The notes: a model not told the origin generated them from the letters alone. Numbered from the stretch's first letter, positions 12,842 through 24,126 are shown. The stretch: 64,000 nt of DNA from Suillus spraguei (GCA_016800925.1 JABCPU010000016.1:62001-126000); one strand, 5' to 3'. A program made the numbers and translations.

Positions 12842-13171
12842 CTAGCCACTAGCACTGCAAGGTCCTGCCGGTGTAATGCGTGAAAGAATGAACACAACCA
12901 AGGCTAGCAAACGCACGATGATCAAAGTGGTCAAGCTGAGGCGCCTAACGAGAGGTTTGATGCCGGCCTCGGCAATTTCGACGGCTTCTTGCAGATCCTC
13001 GATCTCAACATTAGGATGCTCCTCATGGAGGTCAGACTGCATTTTGAGAGTAAGTCGTGGTACAAGAAAATGTAAGCAAATGCGTACTAAATCGAGAATC
13101 ACCGGTCTAGCACTTTCCTCTTCAACGATGTCGTACAGATTGCTGAGGCGATCATCTATAGTGTTCTTCAT
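12842..13171 (-). CDS. Possible small tail-anchored membrane protein
   Basis: Two exons (13088-13171 and 12842-13036) flank a 51-nt GTACGC...TGCAG intron and join in phase 0 to a 92-residue product. It begins MKNTIDDRLSNLYDIVEEE, continues with an acidic helix-prone stretch (HEEHPNVEIEDLQEAVEIAE), and ends with basic LVRRLS followed by a hydrophobic segment TLIIVRLLALVVFIL near the C-terminus, as in tail-anchored proteins. No family is recognised. The clean splice site and balanced composition argue for a gene, but its small size and lack of a homologue mean it could be the 3' end of a larger gene or a chance ORF. Confidence 0.35.
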   Translation of the reverse strand: MKNTIDDRLSNLYDIVEEESARPVILDLVRICLHFLVPRLTLKMQSDLHEEHPNVEIEDLQEAVEIAEAGIKPLVRRLSLTTLIIVRLLALVVFILSRITPAGPCSASG

Positions 13172-13426
13172 AACAAAATGTTAAAAATAGTGATCCAACG
13201 AGCTTCGCATGGCTCACCATCAGACTCTCACGTTGGCTTAACTTTACCCTTGGGTAAGGGTGAAAGCGAAGCAAGTGAGAAGTCCTGTAGCTGGGCAATC
13301 TCAGGCTGCTGGTCGAGGACTGACTCATTACAAGGGAAAACGAAGGAAAAGGAATGTCGTATATCCTGCGTGAATGCATTGGAGGCTTAAATACCAATGG
13401 GGGCTTGAGGGAAGCGAAAATAAAAA

Positions 13427-13530
13427 AAATTGAGACCCAGGGACTAGAACCCCAAATTCGCAATCCCAACAAAGCTGGGTTAGTGCCGAATACCTGGTGA
13501 GCGCCTATCCCAGTGGGGTACTTGTGAATC
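13427..13530 (-). repeat. tRNA-like SINE relic
   Basis: On the minus strand the sequence has a near-consensus RNA polymerase III B box (GGTTCTAGTCC against GGTTCGANTCC) within a five-base-pair T-arm-like hairpin. It is followed by GGTCTCA and a run of eight T, the form of a Pol III terminator. Upstream bases do not fold into a normal acceptor, D-arm and anticodon arm, so it is not a functional tRNA. A tRNA-derived SINE or dead tRNA copy is the best reading. Confidence 0.3.
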
Positions 13531-14042
13531 TCGAGACATTGGTACGAAATTTGCTTCCGCGGAAGCAATTCTCTTCAGCATCTTCAAGCTTCGTAGGCCA
13601 CCCTGATCCAGAACAAGCCATCGATAGGGCAAAACGAAAGACACAAGATAGTGCAGGAGGGACAGCATGACCATGATTGGGCACCAGATTGCTCCATCAA
13701 ACCTACGGTCCACATCGCAGGAAGCAATATGCATGGCACTCAACGTGTCTGTTCAAGCTCCATGATACACGCCACGAATTTTGGCAACCTGTTCGACCTC
13801 TTATACGTTGCTTAGAGCGACATAAGAATGCCGCGCGAGCCAGACGCGTCCCTGGCTGGAAAAGAGTCAGTACACCAGTACACATGAGACTCAAGTGCGT
13901 GGACTCTAAAACTCTGTTGTATGGTACACAGTATATCTCCAAAAAATGCGCTAATAAACCATCCTGAGCGACTTCATCGCCTGGACATGCCAGAAAAATC
14001 CGCAATGCTGAGCTACTCCCTCAGCGAGAATAGCGTGACATA

Positions 14043-14086
14043 TTAGCGTGACAAGCGGCGTCACCCGAAAAGGGGCGTCACGCTAA
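14043..14086. repeat. Short perfect inverted repeat
   Basis: TTAGCGTGAC at 14043-14052 is exactly reverse-complemented at 14077-14086, with partly complementary GGCGTCACCC/GGGGCGTCAC between. An extra direct copy of AGCGTGAC lies just upstream at about 14032. It could be the end of a DNA transposon or a hairpin; no partner end was found nearby. Confidence 0.45.
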
Positions 14087-16169
14087 TTCGCGTACACGAG
14101 CCAAGGCAAGTTTGCAACCGCCATCATAACGCATGAATCAACTCAGCAGTGTGCTCTCAAGCTCGCAAGATGCCTCAGGCAGCATTGGTGTGAGTCAAGA
14201 TAGTCACTGTGGCTGCATCAAGACCGCCCAAAAATATCAACTTGGCGTAACCGCCTCCATCAACATCGACAGTTGGCTACCAGTGCCACTCTAGTAATGA
14301 TATACCCCAGAAAAAAAGTATGGTTGGAGTGAACAAGACACTCACCAGTGACTATAATTCGGCTTAGTGCCCCCCATGTACATCGTAAGCTGCTTCAAAT
14401 CCCCACAAATTTTTGTGCATCCAGATGTGAAGAATGTCGAATCGAATGATCCAACAAAAAAAGAAATGCTGTCAAGATGCAGGAATCATGAAGATCCCCA
14501 GTCCTGTTGCTGGCGGGAAAATTACGATTTTTTCACCGTCGTGTCGTCCAGTTCTTGCCGATGAAGAAATTGGCGATGCTGAGCTGTGACCAAGCTAACG
14601 TGAAGTGCAACCAAGCTGTCTTGCATGCACCCGTGGGCGATACAATTCATCATAGGCAACTCCAATTTGCGAGGGATCCAAGGATGCGCTAATGGGTATC
14701 GAAGCTGTTCCCATCATTCTTCAGGATCAACAAGAATTTCGACAAATTTGATTGCAAGGTGCCCTCTTGCGTTAATGCTTGAGTGGTAAAGTTGAGCTAC
14801 CGGGCTTTCGTTTTTTTGAAGGACCATCGCAGCGGTTGGTGGGTGATTTGTGGGCGCCAGCTTTTTGTTTGGTCCACAAGCTTGAAATCGAAGTGACTTT
14901 TGGACCCTGGTGCCAAGGTGGTCGCAACTCCGCTCGCTAATTCAAGTCAAAGTTTCTGCAACTCCCCTTGGTTTTTCGGCCCAAAGGATTGAATTATTTT
15001 TCCTCAGGCGAAAAACTTATTATTATCGCATCTCGACCACCTTATCTGCATGAATGACGGGCAATTATCAATAGGACGACTGTCTAAGGTTGGCCACAAT
15101 AGAAAGGCGATGGCTCAGTAAATCAAATTCAGAGTCTTGGACCTTGTCTACTAATTACTCGTCAAATTCTACTGGTACCTACTGTTGGGCAGTCAACTGT
15201 GTAATATTTCCGGCGGTTTCGACTGGCATCTGGGCCCTGATTCCAGCAGCAGCACCGTCCACATTTTACCAATGGATTACCGAGGTAGTAATGCTGCTCA
15301 AGCTCAACTGGATTGTTTGGCCCAAATGACAACCCCAAGTCTCCATATCTCCTGCACGACACTCGCTCAATTCTTTTCAAGACAAGTGTGTACATCCGGC
15401 TAGTAGATCATTCGTACGCGATGAACTCATGGATCAACAGACTGAGGAGAGCAAAGTTCATCGGTATCGCACTTGAAGATTGTTTGTGTATCCCGCAGCC
15501 TGTGGTCTTTGGCCATTGTACGAGCTAGGCATATTGTGCGTTTCGGTCAGTCAACCCCACCCATTTTTGTTTCTGACAACCTTCGCTGATATTTTTGCTC
15601 TTCATTTAAATTGTAGGGTGCAGTAGTCGTCCTATTTGATTCCGTATGCCATTTTCTTTCCGCATTCCAGGTATGAACGAATAATCGACTACGGGTCTGT
15701 CTCATAGTACTGAAACTGTAACTCTAGGATCATAATGTCTGGTCGTTGAAAAAAAGCTGGGAATCTAGAGTCATGTCCGGGTAGACAAAGACGAAGGATG
15801 AACTGATGAAGTCGAGTAATTCGTTTCTTCCTGAGATTCGAGATGTTCAACCTTTCGCAGAATGGAAGGTTCTGACATGAGGTGTCTTGTGCGATCAAAC
15901 GGTCGTAGATTTGTACGCTTGACGACTTTCATGATTAGGACATGTTTATACGAAAACTAAGGCAAGACTAATTGCGTTTAATATTCACCCACGTCTAATT
16001 AGGCGAACAGTATTAGGAGACTTAGAATCTATCTGCACAAATTGTATCTCTGGATATCTGAATCTTGCTGCTAGGGGATCCCCCGCCCAAACTGGGAATA
16101 TCAATATCGAGTGTGCAGTAACCGATTGGGACTGTAAAAGTGCCAGTATACAAGTACGGTTGAACTGTA

Positions 16170-17075
16170 ATGCTTTGAACAACAGTCCCTCACACTTCTT
16201 CAGGCATTGCGACCTACTCAAATACCAAACGACGCCAATGTCATTAAAATCGGAAGACTATTCTTCTCGTACATGGTCATCGACGTTGCTCGGAGCCTGG
16301 ATCAAACGACTTCGACGAATTACGCAGACTCTCAGTTGATCCGTGATCTTTGGTAACGAACGGTTTGACAACTTCGAGGGAGCGTCACGACGTACATGGA
16401 CAGTCTATTGAAGGAGTGGAGCGGTCCACACGACGCCGTTATGGTCGTTAAGCGAGCATCCGCAATGATGGGGTGGTTACTTGAGGCGGAGCTGCCAAGG
16501 TGACTCGTGCCTCATTGTTTATTTTCTCCTCTCTAACTCGATATGCAAATCAGATAGGTTTATCAGCGCACATTTGAAAGCATGCGCTGTCCGTTCCTGG
16601 GAAGCAGCAATCGATTTCGACTACTCTCGCAAAAGTACTACAAATTATGACTCATGACAATGTCGGTCTGGAGCTCTATTGACATTCTTAATGGGGTCCG
16701 CGTGTGACACGGCGCTGAAACGGTCCGGAGTGTATTTACGATAACATGGGGGTATTCGTTCCGCTTATCAAGTTGAACGCAATCTGCAGTACGACAGAGG
16801 CCGCCCACCACATTCTCGGTGTTGACCAGATGGTTAGAAATTAACCAAGCGAGGCAGTACGTAGGCTTTAATCTGTTCTCTTTCAAGAATTGAGTCAGCG
16901 GATTTTTGTGCAGCAAAGTCCAAGACCAAAGTATCACCTGGTGCAGCGGCTCGTGCTCTCCGGGGCAGAGGGCACGTCAAGGCCATGAAGGGGACGGCAT
17001 CATCGGCAAAATATTAGAAGTGTCGCCTGATAACGAAGCATACCTCACAGTTGTTCTCAGCAATCAACACCAATC
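16170..17075 (+). pseudogene. CCT7: Truncated CCT7 pseudogene
   Basis: Starts inside what corresponds to CCT7 intron 3 (the shared ACAGTCCCT.ACACTTCTTCAG tract) and runs through recognisable but damaged pieces of exon 4, intron 4, exon 5 and exon 6, including the CACCTGGTGCAGCGGCTCG tail and the 3' flank. Large internal parts of exon 4 are missing (after the CAAGACTCT region it jumps to the CGACGTACATGGACAG region). Frames are broken repeatedly, and the catalytic N-terminal part is absent. Because introns are retained, it arose by DNA duplication of the 10.1-11.6 kb segment rather than by retroposition. Confidence 0.85.
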
Positions 17076-17904
17076 ATTGTACTTGCATTTGACTTGCATC
17101 GACATAAGCCTAAGCCTCGTCAAAATAGGAGCTTGCCCTGGGAAAAAACTCTGCTGCGCCATTGTCATATGTCGCAGAGACGAAGACAGTGCTATTTCTA
17201 AACCCCTGCCTGATTTTGTATTTAATTCTTGCTATTGCTCGTCGTGCCTCGAATCTTTTGGCCCAGCACCAACCTCATTTTGATTATCGTCTGCAGCACA
17301 AATTTCATTGTTGATATGTCGACGCGCTTCTCTTATCGTGGTATAAACCGTCACAAGAAGCAACAGTGAAATAAAATGACCATCACAGTTTGTCCATTAT
17401 CCTTCTAGAAATGACAAGTAGGTCCTAAGAGCTCCAATAGGAATGGAAAAATGTAGTTGGAGACAACAAATGAGCTAGGAAATGAGAGGCTATGTTTTGG
17501 GTTTGCCTATCAGTGAGAACATTATTGAATGCTATCCATTCTCTACTGATTGGATGGAATGAAAAGTATTCCACTAGCTGAGAATAGGGGATGGCCATCC
17601 TGTAAAAGTATACATCTGGCGCTGTGTACCAGTCACCTGGAGCTTCCCTCATGGGCGGTCCGCCCATATTATATTATGTCTACGCCTGGAATGAAAACTG
17701 ATTCTGGAAGATCAAAATCTCTGACTTAGAAGCACCAGTCGCTTAAGTAATGACAAAATATAATATTAGTGCATTATGCCACCTATGCAGCGCAGTGCAG
17801 CAATTAGACTGTAGTTTATGATATACTTAGTACTACTGACATAAAGCAAGTGAAGTTGAGTAGTGAGCTCCAAGCAGGATTAACTGTGGCGTTGTGTGTC
17901 CGTG
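17076..17904. other. Intergenic, tail of the CCT7 duplication
   Basis: About 17430-17530 on the minus strand resembles 12250-12330 (shared CTCATTTCCTAG and TAGGCAAACC), so the duplicated block reaches about 0.5 kb past the CCT7 pseudogene. The minus-strand open frame at 17425-17667 is only a by-product of this. Nothing else recognised. Confidence 0.45.
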
Positions 17905-18544
17905 TTTGCCAACAGCTTGTCATCCTAACAACATCAAACACTAATGGCAGCTCCTCCGGATTCAAGGTTTAAACCAAGTCTGTACAGCACGATTATTTGT
18001 CAATACTCCTTCGACTACGGATCCATAACATCCCGGGCCATGGCAAGCATTGCATACAACGCAAGCATAACATCGCACTGGAGAACGCCGCTTCCAGTGT
18101 CATCAGGGATTTTGCTTGATTGACGTCAAGCTAGTAATTGTCACGACATGACTTGTATGCGGCAGCGCAGCGGAGGCCAACTCATCGCTATATGATGACT
18201 TCAGAATGGAATCAACACAGCTTGCCAATCTGTGCTCAATGTGGAACTTCCTGTGAATGACTGATTAGCGTCGTTCTGGAAATCAATATCGTAACAACAA
18301 TTAATGTTATACTTTGTAAGAGTGTAACAACAACCGCTGACATTCAGCTTATTCACGACATTTATTTTTTCTACAGGTTTTTAGTCAAAGGAGTAACACA
18401 TAGCATGATACAGGAAGCCGAGTGATGCTTCCAGCACTCCGATTGTCTGTCCGTTGTCCACAGGTCTCTTCGGACACTCAAGCTCGGTACAAGGACTCTC
18501 CGGATGCCACTCTTTCCGTCTCTGCTATGCTACCAGCTTCCCGG

Positions 18545-18629
18545 TATAAAAAGTCGAGGGAATGACAATGATTCTCCCAACATTTCCTTTTTTTTGCCGA
18601 CTTCCCTTGACCTCTTCGAAATATCACCA
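18545..18629 (+). promoter_or_regulatory. Core promoter and leader of dsRBM gene A1
   Basis: TATAAAAAG at 18545 lies 85 nt before the start codon. The same box lies at about 23603 before gene A2 (78 nt from its start), and the intervening leader (GGGAATGACAATGATTCTCC) is conserved between the copies. Confidence 0.6.
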
Positions 18630-19005
18630 ATGTCAAACGCAGAAGGTATGTGATACTCTGGTGCAACTATGTTGTCCTTGTCACAACTGACTGTTTTGTG
18701 TTTGCAATGGTAGAGAACAGACTGGGGTTGAATAACCTCTTGCAACGACGATATGGCGCAAGTGCTGCTGATCACTTGCGATGGGACCAATTCAAAACTG
18801 GCGCTGATAATAATCCTACTTGGACTTACATTGCTTACAGTATGTGCTCGTTTTTTGGCCTGATTTTTTTCTCATTTTTTGAATGTGCTTAGTCGATAAC
18901 ATCGAGTATGGGCGCGGTTATGGCGGTAACAAAGGGTCCGCGAAGGAGATGGCTGCAGGAGCTGCCCTTGGGCAGCTTCGAAGGCAATGGGCTCATCTGC
19001 TCTAA
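18630..19005 (+). CDS. Single-domain dsRNA-binding-motif protein A1
   Basis: Exons 18630-18645, 18714-18839 and 18893-19005 join to 84 residues starting MSNAEENRLGLNNLLQRRYG. Almost the whole protein matches a dsRBM: helix 1 (LNNLLQRRYG), strands 1-3 (LRWDQFKTG, NNPTWTYIAY, NIEYGRGYG) and helix 2 (NKGSAKEMAAGAALGQL), which fits the family pattern G-x-G-x-x-K-x-x-A-K-x-x-AA-x-x-AL. Both introns are GT-AG and fall after nt 16 and nt 142 of the CDS. No signal peptide or other domain is present, so an intracellular RNA- or protein-binding role is expected. Domain assignment is from motif reading; function is unknown. It has a near-identical paralogue at 23681 and a diverged one at 20270. Confidence 0.75.
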
Positions 19006-20180
19006 TCGTGTACCACAAATACGTCGTTGTCTTCTTGATTTCGCGGTCCTTTAAATACTATCACAGTATTACTCCATCCTAGTAGTTTAGTTTGCCATCG
19101 CTCCTGTAATTCTGACTATAGAGCAGGAGTCACCCTTACTCCATCCAACTTGCCATAGTTTACCCTCTGTAATTCTGAATATGGAGTAGGAGTCCCTATC
19201 GTGTATTTAAAGCTTTGTGCATTCTTACTACGAGTCCTTTCGCCCGAAATTACTGGCAGTGAAAGAAAAGAACATGTTTGGTGTGTAGTATTCTGCGAGG
19301 AATATATTTACATGAATTGATGCTACACCTTATACGTACGAAGCCGGTTTATAAATCAATGCCGCTTCCATGCAGTGAATGGTTTCTCAAATTTCAATAA
19401 TGTCAAAGATCTCATGATCGGTCATCAACGCATCATACATCACTAACGCCACCAAACAATACCATCCACCACCACCACCACCACTATGTCACTGATTGTA
19501 ACTTCAAGATATCTCCACACCGTCACGAATTTCGGATTTCACTGCGTACTAGTACCCCTAGAAATCAATACCTTGCGAGCACCCTTTAGCATGGCAATAA
19601 TCAGGCTACCGGAAAGCGTAGACAGGTATATACGATTAAGTACCACCACCGGTCACATCTTTCAGATTCTTGTATCCCCCTGTCAGACTCGATATCACAT
19701 TGACTCGGACATCTTTCAGCTGTTCAACGTTGTCATGTTGCCCCACGATATCAAGGCGCTTTGTGGGTACCTGTGTGCTGCACCTGCCATCAGCCCGATC
19801 ATCCACCTGCGGACGGACGACCGGTAATTGTTGTAACCTTCCACCGCAGGTCTTCCAAAAGCCCCGGATGAGAAAAGTGCAGTCAGCGCAACTTGTCTAT
19901 CTATACAGCTTGGCAGGTCTTCTAGTGCTGATGTACGAAGTCCGGAAGGCGGCAAAAGCCATCATTGGGCAGTGTCTACCAAGCGGCCTTCCAGAACTGT
20001 CACTTTCACCTGCCAGGATATGATCAGGAGCGTGTCCTGTCCTCCACCTCCACGAGCATCGTCTTCGGCATCTAAAATGTGAAACTGCAATGTCTTTGCC
20101 AATAATCAAATTCGTCTGGCTGCTAGTTACCCTTGCTGCGTTTACAGCTCTAGCTTGCTGAGTTATGCATATCCCCGCAG
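19006..20180. other. Spacer between dsRBM A1 and B1, part of a repeated unit
   Basis: Contains two similar tandem stretches of about 65 bp near 19080-19195 (shared TCTGTAATTCTGA or TGTAATTCTGACTATAG). From about 19480 it carries the upstream block conserved before every B-family gene (again at 25260-25900, 31215-31800 and 34130-34800). Minus-strand open frames inside it (for example 19716-19955) recur in other copies but do not stay aligned in frame, so they are not counted as genes. Confidence 0.5.
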
Positions 20181-20269
20181 ATATAAATCAGACATGTTGC
20201 AACTCGTTACCCAACAAGTCCTACGCATTTTCTGTCATATACAACACTCGTACCCAAATTCCAGCAGCG
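20181..20269 (+). promoter_or_regulatory. Core promoter and leader of dsRBM gene B1
   Basis: ATATAAA at 20181 is 89 nt before the start codon. The same box and leader (AACAAGTCCTACRCATTTTC, then TCATATACAACACTCGTA) precede all four full-length B genes, with 89-92 nt between box and start. That constant spacing was used to choose the starts at 31901 and 34894. Confidence 0.65.
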
Positions 20270-20624
20270 ATGCCTGACAATAACCGTACGTCTTCTAGAT
20301 TGTTCGACATGCAGGACGTGTCCGCTCATTGACCTTCAGACCCCCGCACAAGGCTGAACAACCTATTGCAGAAGATTTATGGTCCCTCTGCATCTAGCCA
20401 TGTCAGGTGGGAGTGCGAACAGCAAGGCCCTGCCAACAATCCAACATGGTATGCGACCGTCTTCAGTAAGGTTGACTTCTAGGGGTCAAAGATGTGTACA
20501 CTAACTAGTACGTCATACAGTTGATGATATGAACTATGGCCACGCTTCATCCCGGACTAAAAGTGGTGCTCAAAACGAGGCCGCGGACATCGCATATGAC
20601 AACCTCATACGTGAAAGGTCCTGA
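20270..20624 (+). CDS. Single-domain dsRBM-like protein B1
   Basis: Exons 20270-20285, 20340-20465 and 20521-20624 give 81 residues starting MPDNNHPRTRLNNLLQKIYG. Exon 1 (16 nt), exon 2 (126 nt) and both intron phases are identical to gene A1, showing common descent. The fold elements are LNNLLQKIYG, VRWECEQQGP, NNPTWYATVF, DDMNYGHASS and a second helix RTKSGAQNEAADIAYDNL. Compared with A1, the second conserved lysine of helix 2 is Gln and the preceding loop loses one of its glycines, so double-stranded RNA binding may be weakened. No partner domain. It lies directly upstream (tail to tail) of the FAD-monooxygenase pseudogene on the opposite strand. Confidence 0.7.
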
Positions 20625-20849
20625 TGAGCTGCGGGATTCAAGCATGACGACTCCTATACACGTGTTTCATCATTTCCTATTATCTTCAGACATTTAGCCA
20701 CTTCTGCTATTCATACGGTTTCGTTATCATACAGTCGGAATACTTATAACCTGACCATGCTAGGACCATGCCTGATGTGAGTTAATAGATATAGATCCCT
20801 ATCTTTCGTGTTATGTTGGTATCATGGCCTGTCGTGCTTCGATGCCCAT

Positions 20850-22320
20850 TATCTTCTCCCAAGTCCACTCGCGACCACGCCATCCTTGCCCGCATGAAGC
20901 CAAGCTTTCTGCCAAGCCATATCACCCAGTCCCGCACAGTAATAGCAGAGATTGGGAACAACCACGATATCTTCCTATCTTGCATCCCAAAAATGAAATC
21001 AAGTTCTTACTAAATGCCTCTAGAACACGTTGTCGCCTCTCCTACGCAAATCAGCATCAACGCTGGAGGGCTGCGAAGCAGACGCGTTTATATGCTTTAT
21101 GAGAACATCTCCGAGAAATATTGCGTCACGGATGCAAAAATTCATGCCCTGACCACCGGCGGGAGATTGGATGTACGCCGCCGCATTTCCAATGAGAAGG
21201 ATGATACCACCGCGTTCCGTGCTGGAGTCATCAGCCGCTACTGTAGCATCCTGGAGCTTGTCTCCACCAAGCCGAGTGAACACCTTATCGGCAATGGCGG
21301 ACTGCGTCCGGGACTGAGTTGACCATATAACCTCCTTGATGCGTACCGGCGTGGATTGGGATTAACTGAAGCGTCTGATGAGAGGATGTGGGCCCGAATC
21401 GATCGACGAGGTTCTGCAAATACTCTTTGCTTGGTAAATGCGGGATCTCTCCATCCACCAGAGGGACAGCTGCGCCAATACGGCATAGTTGACCCTCGAC
21501 TTCCTTCCCTTCTTAGCGAGTAAGTCATTGACGAGTTCGGAATAGGTGAGGAAAGGAAGAAGCTCTCGGGCGACATCGTACTCAAAAACTTCATGTCACT
21601 GTTGTCTCTGCCTTCATAGACGACATCCGCAAAGACCATCTGAGTCAGGTTGGTAATTATATCACCCTTTTCGCCATTCTTGGGGACTGTAAAACCGATA
21701 CAGGCCATCCGACGAACCTGTCGGCAAAAAGAAATAGTCAAAAGTGACACGAGATGGGAGAATGAGCGCCATCTGCGCCGATGACATACTTTGCAGTGAT
21801 GGTCTTTCCATCTTCGAGTGTGACATCAGTGAGATCGGCATCATTCTCGTTCATCTTCGGGGACGCGACTTTGCATGGTCGATGGACTGTCATGCCATAG
21901 TTTTTGAACTTCTCACAGAGAATATGCTCGGCAAGATTCTGTGGGATGATGAGGGCATACGGGTGACGGGTGTGTTTATCGAGAGACGATAAGTTGGTAG
22001 AAACAAGCGTTGACGAGCGGTTGCCAACATTGATGCTCCTTGCTTTGATTCCCTTGGCTACAATTTCTTCCCCGCAATCTGTCGTATCCAGCGCCTACAT
22101 AAAGACAACTGTAGATTATGACCGAGAGTTGTGATATACGTCGTACCTTTGACTGTCGCGGCATGAACAACTAGAGCGTGCGAGGTATTCTCGCCTTGCT
22201 CAACACCATCCACAACGACAAAATGCCTAAAGCCATGATGAAAGAGAGAGTGCTGCAGCAAGACCAGAGGGCCCTGCACCAACGATCAAGGCAGTCGTAC
22301 TGTTTGGTCACGTTGGCCAT
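20850..22320 (-). pseudogene. FAD-dependent aromatic-ring monooxygenase pseudogene, copy 1
   Basis: Minus-strand pieces match the FAD_binding_3 (PheA/TfdB-like) hydroxylase family. They include the Rossmann motif VGAGPSG, the mid-protein region ending YVIGADGAH, and the FAD ribityl motif here read as GNAAAYIQSPAGGQGMNF (Asp of the usual GD replaced by Asn). Compared with copy 2 (26619-28142) it has a 1-nt deletion just after the Rossmann motif, has lost the donor site of the intron after YVIGADGAHS, and has another 1-nt deletion after GPTS near 21384. Elsewhere it keeps frames that copy 2 has broken. Introns are still visible, so it is a duplicated, not retroposed, gene. Such enzymes hydroxylate phenolic rings using NAD(P)H and oxygen. 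Confidence 0.82.
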
Positions 22321-22366
22321 ACTACTATGTAGAATGCAAGGGGGATCGTAGTGCAGACACAGTTGG

Positions 22367-22575
22367 TTTTTATGCTGCCTAGCGGCCGAACGGATACGAA
22401 TCGTGCGGCCGCAGTGCGACTGTATAAGAGCAGCACCGCATCTTAATTAGGCCCTGTTAAGACAACGATTCGAAGGTCACGGCTGTTGAGCGCTGAAAGA
22501 TAAAGTTATGTGGCCGCGTGAAGTGATGGGCGATTTACGTTACTGTATGCACAATATTAATATTCACAGAACCGA
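22367..22575. other. Downstream flank of unit I
   Basis: Starts TTTTATGCTGCC and aligns with 30891-31040 downstream of the 2.7-kb inverted-repeat element, so it represents the pre-insertion site. No gene. Confidence 0.55.
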
Positions 22576-22968
22576 TCATAGCAGTATGTCTAGGTCACCA
22601 TCATCCTCCGTAACATCGCCTTGAGTGCTACCCAGGCCGCTGATAGGGCTTTCCTCGCGTTCATCAGACAGGGATTTAGTGACAATTGGTGCATGAAGGT
22701 TTGCATCCGCTTCAATATCGAAGGCCAAATCCTCTTCTTGTTTAGCTGCTAGCATCTCATCGAACCACGTATCTTCTTCATCTCCGAGTATTTCTTCCTG
22801 CTCATCTGTGCCCACAGACAAATAGCTGCCTATGGGATCATGGCTTTGACGAGAGGCTGATTCTTTGGGCGTGGAACGATGGGTGAATGTCAGCCGGTCT
22901 CGGTACAAGTCTATGCAGACTTCGAGCCCCCTCGGCAAGCTCGGCAAATTAACTCCAGGTGTCGCTTG
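22576..22968 (-). CDS. Gene fragment of unknown identity, truncated at duplication border
   Basis: A 131-codon minus-strand reading frame ends with an acidic tail (VTEDDGDLDILL, then stop at 22576). The upstream part reads LPSLPRGLEVCIDLYRDRLT and carries an acidic WFDEMLAAKQEEDLAFD segment. The composition looks coding. The frame runs into the left border of duplication unit II near 22960, so the apparent start in the repeat is artificial and the 5' part is missing. I do not recognise the family. It is most likely a 3' exon of a gene cut by the duplication. Confidence 0.35.
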   Translation of the reverse strand, partial: QATPGVNLPSLPRGLEVCIDLYRDRLTFTHRSTPKESASRQSHDPIGSYLSVGTDEQEEILGDEEDTWFDEMLAAKQEEDLAFDIEADANLHAPIVTKSLSDEREESPISGLGSTQGDVTEDDGDLDILL

Positions 22969-23680
22969 TATGTCCTTATTTGCCAACAGCTTGTCATCCT
23001 AACAACATCAAATACTGGCAGCTCCTCCGGATCCAAGGTTTGAACCAAGTCTGCCCAATACGATTATTTGTCAACACTCCTTCGACTACGGATCCATAAC
23101 ATTCTGGACCATGGAAAGCATCGCGTTTAACACAGGCATAAAATCGCGCTGCAGAACGCCGCTTCCAGTATCATCAGGAATCTTACTTGATTGACGTCAA
23201 GCTAGTAACCGTCACGACATAAAATAATATACCGCAGCGCGGCGGAAGCCAACTCATTGCTATATGATTAATTCAGAATGGAATTAAGCACAGCTTTCCG
23301 ATCTGTGCTCACTGGCACTTCCTGTGCATGGCTGATCACGCTTTTCCGGAAATTAATATTGTGATGGTAATTATACTTTGTATGAGTGTGAACAACATGC
23401 TGACTTTCAGTTGTCTTATTGAAAAATTTTACTTTACCTACAGGCTTTTCGAATAAGGAACTAACACATAGCATAATACAGGAAGGTATGCTCAACCTCC
23501 GCGTTCCGATCGTCCATCGCTTGTCCACAGGCCATCGAGCTCGGTCCAGTCACTTGCCGGATGCTACTCTCTCCTGTCTTTACTATGCTGCCAGCTCTCC
23601 AGTATAAAAAGTTGAGGGAATGACAATGATTCTCCCAACATTTTCTGCTGACTTCCCTTGACCTGCTCGAAATATCATCA

Positions 23681-24058
23681 ATGTCAAACGCAGAACGTAT
23701 GTGATACTCTGGGGCAACTATATCGTCCTCGTCACGACTGACTGTCTTGTGTTTTGCAATTGTAGAGAACAGACTGGAGTTGAATAACCTCTTGCAACAA
23801 CGATATGGCCCAAGCGCTGCTACTCACTTACGATGGGAAAGTGTCAAAGTTGGCGCTGATAATAATCCCACTTGGACTTTCATTGTTTGCAGTACGTACT
23901 CATTTTTTGGCCTGGATTTTTTTTCACATTTTTGGACGTATTCAGTCGATAACATTGAGTATGGGCGGGGTTCTGGCGGGAACAAAGGGTCTGCGAAAGA
24001 GGTGGCTGCAGGAGCTGCCCTTGGGCAGCTTCGAAAGCAATGGGCTCATCTGCATTAG
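23681..24058 (+). CDS. Single-domain dsRNA-binding-motif protein A2
   Basis: Exons 23681-23696, 23766-23891 and 23946-24058 give 84 residues, matching A1 in length, exon sizes and phases. It starts MSNAEQNRLELNNLLQQRYG and keeps NNPTWTFIVC, NIEYGRGSGG and helix 2 NKGSAKEVAAGAALGQL with both lysines. The promoter TATA box and leader are also conserved. Differences from A1 are mostly single substitutions that keep the frame and the fold residues, as expected if the protein is under selection. Function unknown; dsRNA binding is the family expectation. Confidence 0.75.
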
Positions 24059-24126
24059 TTGTGTACCACATACGTCATTGTCTTCTTGATTTCGCGGTCC
24101 TTTAAATACTGTCACAGTATTACTTG

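Larger units (their letters stand above)
13172..16169. other. Long intergenic stretch with repeat relics
   Basis: Three kilobases without a supported gene. It contains a tRNA-like B-box relic at 13427-13530 and a short palindrome at 14043-14086. Open frames such as 15090-15329 on plus show no domain and no consistent splicing. The remainder looks like degraded, unclassified repeat DNA. Confidence 0.5.
17905..22366. repeat. Segmental duplication, unit I
   Basis: This segment contains dsRBM gene A1, dsRBM gene B1 and an FAD-monooxygenase pseudogene. It is duplicated as 22960-28182. The two copies align throughout, including intergenic DNA (for example 17919-18290 with 22976-23330, and 19075-19260 with 24952-25080). 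Unit I lacks the 825-bp insert present at 24122-24948 in unit II and lacks the 2.7-kb inverted-repeat element at 28183. It therefore preserves the uninterrupted arrangement. Confidence 0.8.

Noticed and set aside
19716..19955. Minus-strand protein conserved upstream of B genes
   Set aside because: The corresponding frames at 25.6 kb and 31.5 kb are interrupted at different places, so DNA conservation here is not protein-level.
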